DNA of 11,876 nt from Paramuribaculum sp. (GTDB taxonomy: Bacteria > Bacteroidota > Bacteroidia > Bacteroidales > Muribaculaceae): positions 1 through 11,876 of the forward strand of contig JAIDXU010000339.1 of NCBI GenBank assembly GCA_029058455.1, in the 5' to 3' direction. The position numbers and the translations under genes were made by a program. The stretch's first letter is position 1. Each line of letters starts with the position of its first letter. This document shows, piece by piece, positions 1 to 7,840 of this stretch. A model generated the notes under the pieces. It saw only the letters and a program-made list of their open reading frames with translations. It made no database searches and was not told where the DNA came from.

Positions 1-195
1 AAAAAAGCTATATTTTATCTCCAACACAAGGATTCTCAAAATTAAAATGAGTAATTTTTATACAAAATAAAGGGAAGATGTTTCGCTCAAGGCTCAACGC
101 AAGAAATAATGCAACTGATAAGGAATAGGTTAGTGTGTAATGAGCTATAATAGCTAAGGGAATTAATTTGCATTTACAAACAGAGCACTGTTAAG
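1..195. other. AT-rich intergenic region with no visible gene
   Basis: This stretch is strongly A+T rich, carries no convincing reading frame on either strand and shows no tRNA-like or rRNA-like structure. It holds a 13-base palindrome at 143-155 (AGCTAT, a central A, ATAGCT), too short and without a T-run to be called a terminator. It is the upstream flank of the promoter at 196-226; what lies before base 1 cannot be seen. Confidence 0.6.
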
Positions 196-226
196 GTTGC
201 GGGTTGGCTTTTTTTGATTATCTTTG
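196..226 (+). promoter_or_regulatory. Bacteroidota-type promoter of the left operon
   Basis: The octamer TATCTTTG at 219-226 matches the Bacteroidota primary-sigma -7 consensus TAnnTTTG perfectly. Nineteen bases upstream, GTTG at 196-199 matches three of four bases of the -33 element TTTG. Transcription would begin roughly seven to ten bases after 226, leaving a 5' leader of about 60 bases before the ATG at 299. A weaker overlapping candidate (TTTG at 167-170, TAAGGTTG at 192-199, 21-base spacing) could be a second start. The consensus is established for this phylum; assigning it here is inference. Confidence 0.7.
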
Positions 227-298
227 CATGTTGTTTCGGGGCGGTCGGTTGACGGCCTGTCTGTCGCGACGTTATTGATAACTGTAATTTTAATAGAA

Positions 299-940
299 AT
301 GACCTCATTCCGCAAACCTCTGGCTATTGTGTGGCTGTTGATAATGGCTGCTATATCGGTGCCTGTCAAGGCGCTTTCAAATCCTAATCCCGATCTTCTC
401 TCGGGTTTGCTCGGCAATCTTATTTCGACCGACAAGGTGTCGGTGGCTTCGCTTGCCGGCTCATGGAGTTATGACGGGCCTGCGGTGACTTTTAAGAGCG
501 ACAACCTGCTGAAAAAGGCGGGTGGCGTGGCTGCCGCTACTGCAGCCGAGGAGAAGCTTGCTCCCTATTACCGCAAAGCGGGTCTTGACAAACTCACTCT
601 CACTGTTAACAGCGACAGCACGTTTGTTATGAAGGTAAAAACCATCAAGCTCAATGGTAAGTTTGAGTCTGCCGATGAGGGCTCGGCCGCCAATATGAAG
701 ATGGTATTTGATCTCGGACCTCTCAAAGCTATCTCTTCGCTGACCGCTGTCGACGCATATATAACAATGTCGGGTAGCAACAAGATGGGTATTACATTTG
801 ATGTGTCGAAGCTGATTGTGATTATCCGCACTTTGAGTTCTATTTCGGGAAATTCCACTATTAAGGGTGTCTCCTCTTTGCTTGAACAATATGACGGAGT
901 GACAGCCGGTTTCGAATTTAAACGTGACAAGAAGCAATAA
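299..940 (+). CDS. Secreted DUF4923 (lipocalin-like) family protein
   Basis: This 213-residue protein resembles the DUF4923 lipocalin-like proteins of Bacteroidales, a family without an established function. Residues 1-26 form a signal peptide (basic start TSFRK, then a hydrophobic stretch ending near VKALS); there is no lipobox cysteine, so a soluble periplasmic or exported protein is expected. The mature part carries features I associate with the family: SLAGSWSYDGPAV (51-63), a SDNLLKKAGG segment (67-76), LTVNSDSTF (101-109), and a C-terminal ITFDVSKL ... SISGNSTIKGVSSLL ... YDGVTAGFEF region. I chose ATG 299 because an in-frame TTG at 224 falls inside the -7 promoter element and would bury the signal peptide. 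It is the first gene of the operon, 12 bp before the glycosyltransferase. The substrate or ligand is unknown; a lipocalin-like fold suggests binding of a small hydrophobic molecule, but that is inference. Confidence 0.8.
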   Translation: MTSFRKPLAIVWLLIMAAISVPVKALSNPNPDLLSGLLGNLISTDKVSVASLAGSWSYDGPAVTFKSDNLLKKAGGVAAATAAEEKLAPYYRKAGLDKLTLTVNSDSTFVMKVKTIKLNGKFESADEGSAANMKMVFDLGPLKAISSLTAVDAYITMSGSNKMGITFDVSKLIVIIRTLSSISGNSTIKGVSSLLEQYDGVTAGFEFKRDKKQ

Positions 941-952
941 TTATTCCGAAAG

Positions 953-1816
953 ATGATTGCCGTGTCGATCGTGACCTATCACACCCCCGACGGAATGTTG
1001 AAAAACTGTCTGTCATCACTTGCCAATAAGTTGGTGGGTAGGATAGTCGTGGTTGACAATTCATCTGAGCCCTCAACACGCCGATTGGTTGAGAGTAACA
1101 AAGGGGCGGAATATCTGGCTAATCCCAACGTGGGTTATGGCCGCGCTCACAATATTCCTATGGTCGAGTCGGTTGAAAGAGGATATGATTACCATCTGGT
1201 GCTTAATCCCGATGTGAGTTTCGATCCCGAGGTTATTTCGCGGCTGTGTGAGTTTCTCGATGCCAATCCTTCGATAGCGATGGCACAGCCGGCTATGAAG
1301 CGCCCTGACGGCAGCGATGTGGAGGGCGCAAGGATGTTGCCTACCCCGCTTGACCTGATTGCCCGACGGTTTTTGCCACGGTTTATGTTTCGCAGGCGCA
1401 GGGAGCGTTATCTGCTGAGACATCTTTCGAAGAAGGAGCCTTTCAGGGTGCCATACGTGCAGGGCAGTTTCATGATGATACGATGCTCGGCGCTTAAGGA
1501 AACCGGACTTTTTGATCCGCGCTATTTCATGTATCCCGAGGATATAGACCTTTCCCGACGGCTTGACGAGCGATTTGGGGTGGCCTGTGTGCCGGGTATT
1601 GTGATAACTCATGATCATGCCGCGGGGTCATACCGCTCTCTTTCGCTCCTCAAGGTTCACATCATAAATATGTGCCGATATTTCAACAAATGGGGCTGGT
1701 GGCACGATCCTATGCGCCGTCGGCTCAATTCACTGCTGCGCAGTGGAAAGTATGAGTTCTCCACCCCGCCGGTGATTCCGTCTCCGGCTAATATGTATAT
1801 TTCCGACCCACAGTGA
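953..1816 (+). CDS. Family 2 glycosyltransferase (rhamnosyltransferase-like)
   Basis: A 287-residue cytoplasmic GT-A glycosyltransferase that should transfer a sugar from a nucleotide donor onto a lipid-linked or glycan acceptor; WbbL-type rhamnosyltransferases are the closest group I recognise. It opens with the GT2 first strand IAVSIVTYH (residues 2-10), followed by VVVDNSS (32-38), LANPNVGYGRAHN (55-67), the metal/nucleotide segment LVLNPDVSF (82-90, NPD in place of a strict DxD), and the acceptor-side block QGSFMMIR ... GLFDPRYFMYPEDIDLSRRL (170-204), where EDID is the usual catalytic-base region. No membrane segments are seen apart from a short aromatic stretch near KWGWW (246-250). Its stop overlaps the GTG start of the LptF/LptG permease, indicating translational coupling and hinting at a role in surface glycolipid or O-antigen synthesis. 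Donor and acceptor cannot be read from the sequence. Confidence 0.88.
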   Translation: MIAVSIVTYHTPDGMLKNCLSSLANKLVGRIVVVDNSSEPSTRRLVESNKGAEYLANPNVGYGRAHNIPMVESVERGYDYHLVLNPDVSFDPEVISRLCEFLDANPSIAMAQPAMKRPDGSDVEGARMLPTPLDLIARRFLPRFMFRRRRERYLLRHLSKKEPFRVPYVQGSFMMIRCSALKETGLFDPRYFMYPEDIDLSRRLDERFGVACVPGIVITHDHAAGSYRSLSLLKVHIINMCRYFNKWGWWHDPMRRRLNSLLRSGKYEFSTPPVIPSPANMYISDPQ

Positions 1817-3783
1817 TTAAGCGACTTTACATATTTATTCTCAAAAGTTTTCTGCCTCGATTCGCGATGACATTCTTTATATGTCTGTTTATCGTGATGA
1901 TGCAGTTTTTGTGGAAATATATCGATGAGCTTGTGGGCAAGGGATTGTCGATCGATGTGATTACGGAGCTGTTTTTCTATGCGGCTCTGTCGATGATTCC
2001 TCTTGCATTGCCGCTGTCGATTCTGCTGTCATCGCTGATGACATTCGGTGACCTCGGCGAAAACTTCGAGCTTACGGCCATGAAAGCATCGGGTATATCG
2101 CTGCTTAAGGTCATGAAACCGCTCATTGTGCTGGTGGCGCTGATTGCGGTCGGGGCATTTTTCTTTCAGAACAATGTGCTGCCTGTTTCGCAGGTGAAAA
2201 TGTGGACTTTGCTCTATAGTGTGCGTCAGAAATCTCCCGAGCTTGAGATTCCCGAAGGGGTGTTCTATGACCAGATTCCCGGTTATAATCTGTTTGTTCA
2301 GTCAAAAAACCGTGAGACCGGCACTCTCTACGATTTGATGATTTATGATTTCTCGAAAGGTTTTGACAACGCCGCGGTGATTCTTGCCGATTCGGGTCGG
2401 TTGGCTTCAACCGAAGATAAGGCCAATCTGATAATATCTCTTTGGTCGGGCGAACAGTTTGAGAATCTTCGCGAGCAGCGCAGAAATGTCAACTCGGTGC
2501 CCTATCGTCGTGAGTCATTCCAGTTTAAGAAAATTCTGATGAAGTTTGACGCCAACTTCAATCGCCTTGATGAAGATGGTATGCGCAATCAGTATGTAGG
2601 TAAGAATATCACTGAGCTGAGAGCTACGATCGACTCGGTTAACCATCGCATTGACTCAATTGGCACTATATATGGCTCTGACCTGAGAGTATATCCGTTT
2701 ATGAATGTAGTGGCCGAGGAGGTGAGTGTCAATCATAGTTCTCCACAACCCCGTGTGAGCAGTAGTGACAGGGCTTTGCCCGATGATCATGATGCGCAGG
2801 CGGCTAATCATGCCCCACAGCGGAGAATGCGCTACATGGAATTGACCAAGCCTATGAATGTTGATTCGATTTTCCACTCATCGACTTCAGGCCGTGCGCT
2901 CTCATATCTCAATCAGGCGCTCGTTAAAGCCCGTCGCAATCAGGGTGACTATCACTATAAAGGAATAGTGATGGATGATGACCGCTATACCATACGTCGT
3001 CATGAGATTGAGCTGATACGCAAGTTTACACTTTCGTTTGCCTGCATAGTTTTCTTTTTTATCGGCGCACCACTCGGAGCCATTATTAGAAAGGGCGGTC
3101 TCGGTATGCCTCTGGTTATATCGGTGTTCCTGTTTATCTTCTATTATATTATCGATAACACCGGTTATAAGCTTGCTCGAGACGGAAAACTTGAGGTGTG
3201 GATCGGTATATGGCTCAGCTCGGCGGTGCTTCTGCCTCTCGGCGTGTTCTTCACTTATAAGGCGATGAGAGATTCGGCTGTATTTAATGCCGATGCCTAT
3301 CGTGCATTCTTCCGCAGACTGTTTGGTTTGCGCGAAACCCGAACTGTGGCCATGAAAGAGGTGCTTATCTTCTCGATTACCCCTGAAAAGTCGGCTGAAA
3401 TTATATCCGGACTCGATTCGCGCGCATCAGAGATCATTACCCGTATTCCCGAAAAACTCGGCTTTAGCGCTTATTGGAAAGGATATGTGACCCGTGGTGA
3501 GGTGACGTCGCTGAGTGAATCACTTGAGGCAGCTGTAGAGTATTTTTCCAACACCACCTCGTTGAAGCTTATAAACGCTCTTTCCTCACTTCCGGTTATA
3601 GTGTGGAATTATCTTTATAATCCGTTAGGAAACAATAAGCTGTTGATTGTGGCTAAAATACTTTTACCCATCTCCTATCCCATTTATCTCATAGGGCGCA
3701 GCAAGTTGCGCAATCTCAGGCAGGAGGCGCAAGAAGTAAAGAAATTTGCCGACAACGTTCCGGCATTATTAACTGAAAAATAA
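1813..3783 (+). CDS. LptF/LptG (YjgP/YjgQ) family LPS export permease with C-terminal extension
   Basis: An inner-membrane permease of the LptBFG ABC exporter that extracts lipopolysaccharide and passes it to the periplasmic Lpt bridge. The N-terminus ([13 protein letters not shown], then a membrane segment about 14-34) is typical of the family and supports the GTG start; it overlaps the preceding stop as GTGA. Further membrane segments lie near 56-76 and 101-118 with the coupling region [19 protein letters not shown] (82-100) between them, then a large periplasmic domain (about 125-400), then segments at about 404-424, 431-449 and 463-482. At 656 residues it is far longer than the roughly 360-residue proteobacterial proteins: a polar, low-complexity insert lies at about 300-340 and an extra region of about 170 residues follows the last canonical helix, ending with a hydrophobic stretch at 610-627. 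Whether it acts as LptF or LptG cannot be decided here, so no symbol is given. Confidence 0.88.
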   Translation: MIKRLYIFILKSFLPRFAMTFFICLFIVMMQFLWKYIDELVGKGLSIDVITELFFYAALSMIPLALPLSILLSSLMTFGDLGENFELTAMKASGISLLKVMKPLIVLVALIAVGAFFFQNNVLPVSQVKMWTLLYSVRQKSPELEIPEGVFYDQIPGYNLFVQSKNRETGTLYDLMIYDFSKGFDNAAVILADSGRLASTEDKANLIISLWSGEQFENLREQRRNVNSVPYRRESFQFKKILMKFDANFNRLDEDGMRNQYVGKNITELRATIDSVNHRIDSIGTIYGSDLRVYPFMNVVAEEVSVNHSSPQPRVSSSDRALPDDHDAQAANHAPQRRMRYMELTKPMNVDSIFHSSTSGRALSYLNQALVKARRNQGDYHYKGIVMDDDRYTIRRHEIELIRKFTLSFACIVFFFIGAPLGAIIRKGGLGMPLVISVFLFIFYYIIDNTGYKLARDGKLEVWIGIWLSSAVLLPLGVFFTYKAMRDSAVFNADAYRAFFRRLFGLRETRTVAMKEVLIFSITPEKSAEIISGLDSRASEIITRIPEKLGFSAYWKGYVTRGEVTSLSESLEAAVEYFSNTTSLKLINALSSLPVIVWNYLYNPLGNNKLLIVAKILLPISYPIYLIGRSKLRNLRQEAQEVKKFADNVPALLTEK

Positions 3784-3811
3784 ATTTCATAACCTCGACA
3801 ATATCATATAT

Positions 3812-5014
3812 ATGAACAGTATAGAAGAAGCTCTTGATGATTTCCGTCAAGGTAAATTCGTGATAGTGGTTGACGATGAAAACCGCGAGAATGAAGGCGA
3901 CCTTATCATGGCCGCCGAGTTGGTTACTCCCGACCATGTGAATTTCATGATAACCAATGCCAGAGGCGAGCTTTGTGCTCCGCTCACTATTTCACGTTGT
4001 CATGAGTTGGGGCTCGACCGTCAGGTGCCTAACAATACTTCAATGCTCGGCACTCCGTTTACTATAACGGTCGATAAGCTTGAAGGATGCACCACCGGTG
4101 TGTCGGCTCATGATCGTGCCGCTACGCTGAGGGCATTGGCTGATCCCTCTTCCACTCCTGAAACTTTTGGTCGTCCCGGTCATGTTCATCCTCTTTATGC
4201 TCAGGATGAGGGTGTGTTGCGTCGCCCTGGCCATACAGAGGCCGGCGTTGATCTTGCCCGTCTCGCAGGTCTGCGTCCTGCTGCCGCGCTTATTGAGATT
4301 CTTAATCCCGACGGCACAATGGCCCGCTTGCCTCAGCTTATGGAAAGAGCTAAGGAATGGGGCCTGAAAATAATATCGATTGCCGATCTGATAGCTTATC
4401 GTCTGCGCAACGAAAGTCTTGTGGAGCAGGGCGAGGAGGTGGATATGCCCACATCTCACGGTCATTTCAGGCTCATACCTTTCCGTCAGCTGAAAAACGG
4501 ACTTGAACACATGGCTCTGATCAAGGGAGATATTAAGGAGAGTAAGGAACCGGTGCTTGTGAGAGTGCATTCATCGTGCGCCACCGGTGACATTTTCGGC
4601 TCTGAGCGCTGTGATTGCGGCGAACAGCTCCATAAAGCCATGGAGATGATCGAGAAAGAGGGTCGCGGTGTGGTGCTCTATCTTAATCAGGAGGGTCGCG
4701 GTATCGGTCTTATGGATAAAATCAAGGCTTACAAGCTACAGGAGCAGGGGCTTGATACGGTAGACGCCAACCTCCATCTCGGTCACCGTGCCGATGAGCG
4801 TGATTATGGCGTAGGCGCACAGATTCTCAGACGCCTCGGTGTTGAGAAAATGAGGCTTATGACCAACAATCCCGTTAAGCGTATTGGCCTTGAAGGTTAT
4901 GGCCTTGAGGTTGTGGAGAATGTGCCTATTGAGATTGCGCCCAATCCATACAACCGCTTCTATATGCACACAAAAAAGGAGCGCATGGGTCACGATCTCC
5001 ATCAGGTAGACTGA
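3812..5014 (+). CDS. Bifunctional riboflavin synthesis enzyme RibBA
   Basis: A 400-residue cytosolic fusion catalysing the two entry reactions of riboflavin synthesis. Residues 1-199 are 3,4-dihydroxy-2-butanone-4-phosphate synthase (from ribulose 5-phosphate): the acidic loop [10 protein letters not shown] (21-30), TGVSAHDRA (95-103), GHVHPL (123-128), RRPGHTEA (137-144) and the glutamate in [12 protein letters not shown] (161-172). Residues 206-395 are GTP cyclohydrolase II: the zinc cysteines C256, C267 and C269 in SSCATGD ... [19 protein letters not shown] (290-300), [12 protein letters not shown] (328-339) and TNNPVKR (351-357). All expected catalytic motifs are present, so both activities are likely. 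Length is normal for the fusion. It lies 28 bp after the permease, apparently in the same transcript, and ends with adjacent TGA and TAG stops before the terminator. There is no room for an FMN riboswitch in the 28-bp gap and none is seen at the operon start. Confidence 0.97.
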   Translation: MNSIEEALDDFRQGKFVIVVDDENRENEGDLIMAAELVTPDHVNFMITNARGELCAPLTISRCHELGLDRQVPNNTSMLGTPFTITVDKLEGCTTGVSAHDRAATLRALADPSSTPETFGRPGHVHPLYAQDEGVLRRPGHTEAGVDLARLAGLRPAAALIEILNPDGTMARLPQLMERAKEWGLKIISIADLIAYRLRNESLVEQGEEVDMPTSHGHFRLIPFRQLKNGLEHMALIKGDIKESKEPVLVRVHSSCATGDIFGSERCDCGEQLHKAMEMIEKEGRGVVLYLNQEGRGIGLMDKIKAYKLQEQGLDTVDANLHLGHRADERDYGVGAQILRRLGVEKMRLMTNNPVKRIGLEGYGLEVVENVPIEIAPNPYNRFYMHTKKERMGHDLHQVD

Positions 5015-5032
5015 TAGAGTAAACTCATAAAT

Positions 5033-5077
5033 AAATCAGCCCCCCGGTTTCACTGGCGAAACCGGGGGGCTGATTTT
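5033..5077. terminator. Bidirectional intrinsic terminator between convergent operons
   Basis: The arms 5033-5051 and 5058-5076 are perfectly complementary over 19 bp, with a six-C/six-G core and a 6-base loop at 5052-5057. The outer arms are A/T rich: reading the + strand the hairpin ends in TGATTTT, reading the - strand in CTGATTTATTTA. It lies 18 bp after the ribBA stop and 24 bp after the stop of the opposing dehydratase gene, so it should end both transcripts. Confidence 0.93.
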
Positions 5078-5100
5078 AGGATATGATTAATTGTGAGCGA

Positions 5101-7014
5101 TTAGTTATCCAGAGCCTCGTATTTTGAGTGCTGGCTGCGGAACTCGGGCACAATCTGTTTCATCTTGGCTACGATAGTCATGTCATCGGCCGAGAATGCG
5201 AGAGCGATAAGTTGAGTGATGTCGCGCTTTACATCTTCATACTCATATTCCCTTACTCGTGCGATCTTGATTTTTTCATGGAATGTGGGTAGAGTGATTT
5301 CCTTATCATTAAGCACTTCTTCATAGAGCTTCTCGCCATCGCGCAGACCGGTATAGACTATTTCAATGTTTTTAGCACCGCTTAGGCTGATCATGCGCTT
5401 GGCAAGGTCAGCAATCTTAACAGGTTCGCCCATATCGAATACAAATATTTCGCCGCCGTTGCCGATTGTTCCTGCTTCAAGCACAAGTTTGCATGCCTCA
5501 GGTATCAGCATGAAGAAACGTATTATCTCAGGATGAGTAACGGTAACAGGTCCTCCGGCTTTGATCTGCTTTTCAAACAAGGGAATTACAGAGCCGTTCG
5601 AGCCGAGCACATTACCGAAACGGGTGGTGACGAAGTTAGTAACGCCTTTGATCTTGCCCTCTTTGATGGCTTTGTCGAGCGACTGCACATAGATTTCGCA
5701 AAGACGTTTTGAACATCCCATCACATTGGTCGGGTTGACCGCTTTGTCGGTCGAGACCATCACGAATTTCTTGGTGTTGTATTTCACTGCAAGGTCAGCG
5801 ATAATACGGGTGCCGTTGACATTGTTTTCGATACTTTCTGCGGGATTATCTTCCATCATCGGCACATGCTTGTAAGCAGCCGCATGGAAAACATATTCAG
5901 GTTCGAAGAGTTTAAATACCTCCTCCATGCGCTTCTGGTTGGCAATATCGCCGATAATTGTGTGGGCATCGACTTCCGGATAGCTTTTGGCCATCATCAG
6001 TCGTATGTCGTGGAGCGGGGTTTCAGCCTGATCGATGAGCAGAAGTGTCTTGGGGTGGTAAGGAGCTATCTGTCTTACCATCTCTGAGCCAATACTGCCG
6101 GCTGCACCGGTGATAAGCACGCGTTTACCGGTAAGAAGCTCACCAACTTTCTCCATGTCGATCTCAATTTTATCACGCGGCAGAAGGTCCTCGACGCTAA
6201 CCTCATGGAGTTGAGAGTAACCCATTTCGCTTTTTCCGTCCCATTCAACGTTGGGTGCGGTCATGTGAATCTTGATATCGTTGGCAATCAGCGAATCTAC
6301 TAATTCGTGATTGTTTCTGAGCAATTCGTTTTTGAAAGGAGATACCAGCAGAATCGATGCGCCGGCTTCTTTCATCTTTTCAGGAATATCCGAGTCGTTG
6401 TAATAGATCGGTTTACCGTCTAACATCAATCCGGCCATCTTCTTACGGTCAGAGATAAATCCTGCAACAGAGTAGGGGGAGTTTTCGTCAGATCTTATGC
6501 TTTTGGAAATAGCGATACCTCCGGCTCTGACACCATAGATAAATACTTTAGTGCGGGCAGTACTGATTATTACTGTCTGTTCATATACCAGCTTCGCGAA
6601 AATTCTCACGATCCACATCAGTGCGGTGGCAAACACTGTAGCCAATATTATCGCCAGTAACGGGAAGACCATTATGAAGGTGGATGTTAGCAGGGAGGCA
6701 AGCATAGAGAATGCACCACCGAAAAGGTTTGCCTTTACGATTTTCGACAGATCGATGAATGATGAATATCTTATCACACCATTATAGGTGTGGAAGATTC
6801 TGAAGCCAAGCAGGAAGAACACCATGAAGATGGCTACAGACGATAGCACTTTTACATATTCAATTCCCGTGAAATCGTTGTGAGCGACAACCGCATAGAA
6901 AAACAGAAATGAGAATATCGTGATGGTAGTGTCGATCAGCAGTATGCACCACGAGGGCAATGACTGCTTCTTGAAATACCAAGATAACATATTTGAAATG
7001 AATTTTGTGACCAT
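5101..7014 (-). CDS. Membrane-anchored nucleotide-sugar 4,6-dehydratase/epimerase (WbpM/CapD/FlaA1-like)
   Basis: A 637-residue member of the large extended-SDR group that converts UDP-N-acetylhexosamines to 4-keto-6-deoxy intermediates for unusual sugars in capsules, O antigens or glycoproteins. The N-terminal part has about four membrane helices (roughly 21-43, 55-75, 97-114, 115-138), followed by a CoA-binding-like Rossmann domain starting near TKVFIYGVRAGG (155-166). The catalytic SDR domain begins at about 290 with the NAD(P) motif GAAGSIG (303-309), then the acidic residue in LLLIDQAE (325-332), GDIAN (355-359), HAAAYKHVPMME (377-388) and STDKAVNPTNVMGCSKR (421-437). Methionine (M432) stands where smaller SDR members have the catalytic tyrosine, as is known for the WbpM-type group. 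RFGNVLGSNGSVIPLF (465-480) and GLRDGEKLYEE (556-566) are family hallmarks. It is the last gene of the - strand operon, 83 bp after the phosphatase gene. The exact product sugar cannot be inferred. Confidence 0.93.
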   Translation of the reverse strand: MVTKFISNMLSWYFKKQSLPSWCILLIDTTITIFSFLFFYAVVAHNDFTGIEYVKVLSSVAIFMVFFLLGFRIFHTYNGVIRYSSFIDLSKIVKANLFGGAFSMLASLLTSTFIMVFPLLAIILATVFATALMWIVRIFAKLVYEQTVIISTARTKVFIYGVRAGGIAISKSIRSDENSPYSVAGFISDRKKMAGLMLDGKPIYYNDSDIPEKMKEAGASILLVSPFKNELLRNNHELVDSLIANDIKIHMTAPNVEWDGKSEMGYSQLHEVSVEDLLPRDKIEIDMEKVGELLTGKRVLITGAAGSIGSEMVRQIAPYHPKTLLLIDQAETPLHDIRLMMAKSYPEVDAHTIIGDIANQKRMEEVFKLFEPEYVFHAAAYKHVPMMEDNPAESIENNVNGTRIIADLAVKYNTKKFVMVSTDKAVNPTNVMGCSKRLCEIYVQSLDKAIKEGKIKGVTNFVTTRFGNVLGSNGSVIPLFEKQIKAGGPVTVTHPEIIRFFMLIPEACKLVLEAGTIGNGGEIFVFDMGEPVKIADLAKRMISLSGAKNIEIVYTGLRDGEKLYEEVLNDKEITLPTFHEKIKIARVREYEYEDVKRDITQLIALAFSADDMTIVAKMKQIVPEFRSQHSKYEALDN

Positions 7015-7097
7015 GGAGAAATAAGTGAGAACTAAGAAAGATTATATCTATACACTAAACTGTATTGACACGGACTTAGTGAATTATAGTCAAATAA

Positions 7098-7829
7098 TTA
7101 TTGAGGATTTTGGGTTAAGGTCGAAATATGCTGTCTTAATCTACCGTTAGCCGATAGATGGTCAATAGCTTTTATCTGGTGACGAGAGTGAATATCAGTG
7201 CCGATAAAGTTATACCATCCGTTCACAAGCATTTTTTTAGCTTTGTTAGCTACAATGTGTCCGTAATAGCCGTCAAGGCTCAAAAGATTGAGCTGGAAAT
7301 TAATATCTAATTTCTTCAGTTTAATGTAATCGTTTTCGTTCATATAATTATACCGCTCGGGATGAGCAAGCATAATATTATAGCCCTTTGACTTAATATT
7401 TTCGAGAATATCATAAAATTCAAGCGGCGGGGCATAGTAGGATGTCTCCACGAGCAACATTCTGCCGTTGATAGGCAGAATATCATCGTTGGTAAATCGC
7501 TCGATGAAGAGGTCGTCAAGCATATTTTCAGCTGCAAGATGAAGCTCTATCGGACCGTTGTAATGTTTTTTTAGATTTTCGAATCGCTTGCGAAGGTCAT
7601 CCGTACTGTTTGGAATATCCTCCATTATGTGAGGAGTAAGCCAAAGGGTGCGGCAGCCGCGTTCCGCATAAGCATCGAGAATTTCTAATGACTCATCTAT
7701 CTCCTCGACTCCGTCATCTACTCCCGGCAGTATATGGGAGTGAAAATCGGTGAACTCCCCGAGTACCGAAGAACGGTACCCGGAGTTTTCACCGCTGAAA
7801 AGTCGTTTGATGTATGAAGTCAGACTCAT
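7098..7829 (-). CDS. PHP-type tyrosine-protein phosphatase (CpsB/CapC/YwqE family)
   Basis: A 243-residue metal-dependent phosphatase of the PHP fold, expected to dephosphorylate the tyrosine tail of the autokinase encoded immediately upstream and so reset the polysaccharide export cycle. Metal-binding motifs are complete: FHSHILPGVDDG (29-40, H30 and H32), TPHIME (65-70, H67), the glutamate in LAAENML (98-104), LLVETSY (125-131), MLAHPERY (153-160, H156) and GTDIHSRH (210-217, D212 and H214). Length matches the family. Only 11 bp separate its ATG from the kinase stop, so the pair is surely co-transcribed. The coding sequence is visibly more A+T rich than its neighbours. This family replaces the low-molecular-weight Wzb phosphatase of enterobacteria; the assignment to this particular kinase is by adjacency. 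Confidence 0.92.
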   Translation of the reverse strand: MSLTSYIKRLFSGENSGYRSSVLGEFTDFHSHILPGVDDGVEEIDESLEILDAYAERGCRTLWLTPHIMEDIPNSTDDLRKRFENLKKHYNGPIELHLAAENMLDDLFIERFTNDDILPINGRMLLVETSYYAPPLEFYDILENIKSKGYNIMLAHPERYNYMNENDYIKLKKLDINFQLNLLSLDGYYGHIVANKAKKMLVNGWYNFIGTDIHSRHQIKAIDHLSANGRLRQHISTLTQNPQ

Positions 7830-7840
7830 TATTTATAATA

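Noticed and set aside
143..155. Palindrome AGCTATAATAGCT as a terminator of an upstream gene
   Set aside because: The stem is six A/T-rich pairs with a one-base centre and no following T-run, so a stable hairpin terminator is unlikely.
224..298. N-terminal extension of the DUF4923 gene to a TTG start at 224
   Set aside because: The TTG is part of the perfect -7 promoter element at 219-226, and the extension would precede a normal signal peptide starting at ATG 299.
163..435. 90-residue open frame on the - strand
   Set aside because: It runs antisense through the promoter and the start of the DUF4923 gene and resembles no family I know.
3784..3811. Possible FMN riboswitch before ribBA
   Set aside because: The gap is only 28 bases, far too short for the riboswitch, and none of its conserved elements are seen.
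7053..7081. Inverted repeat CACTAA/TTAGTG between phosphatase and dehydratase genes
   Set aside because: Six-base A+T-rich arms with a 17-base loop and no T-run are expected by chance; no promoter match lies beside it either.
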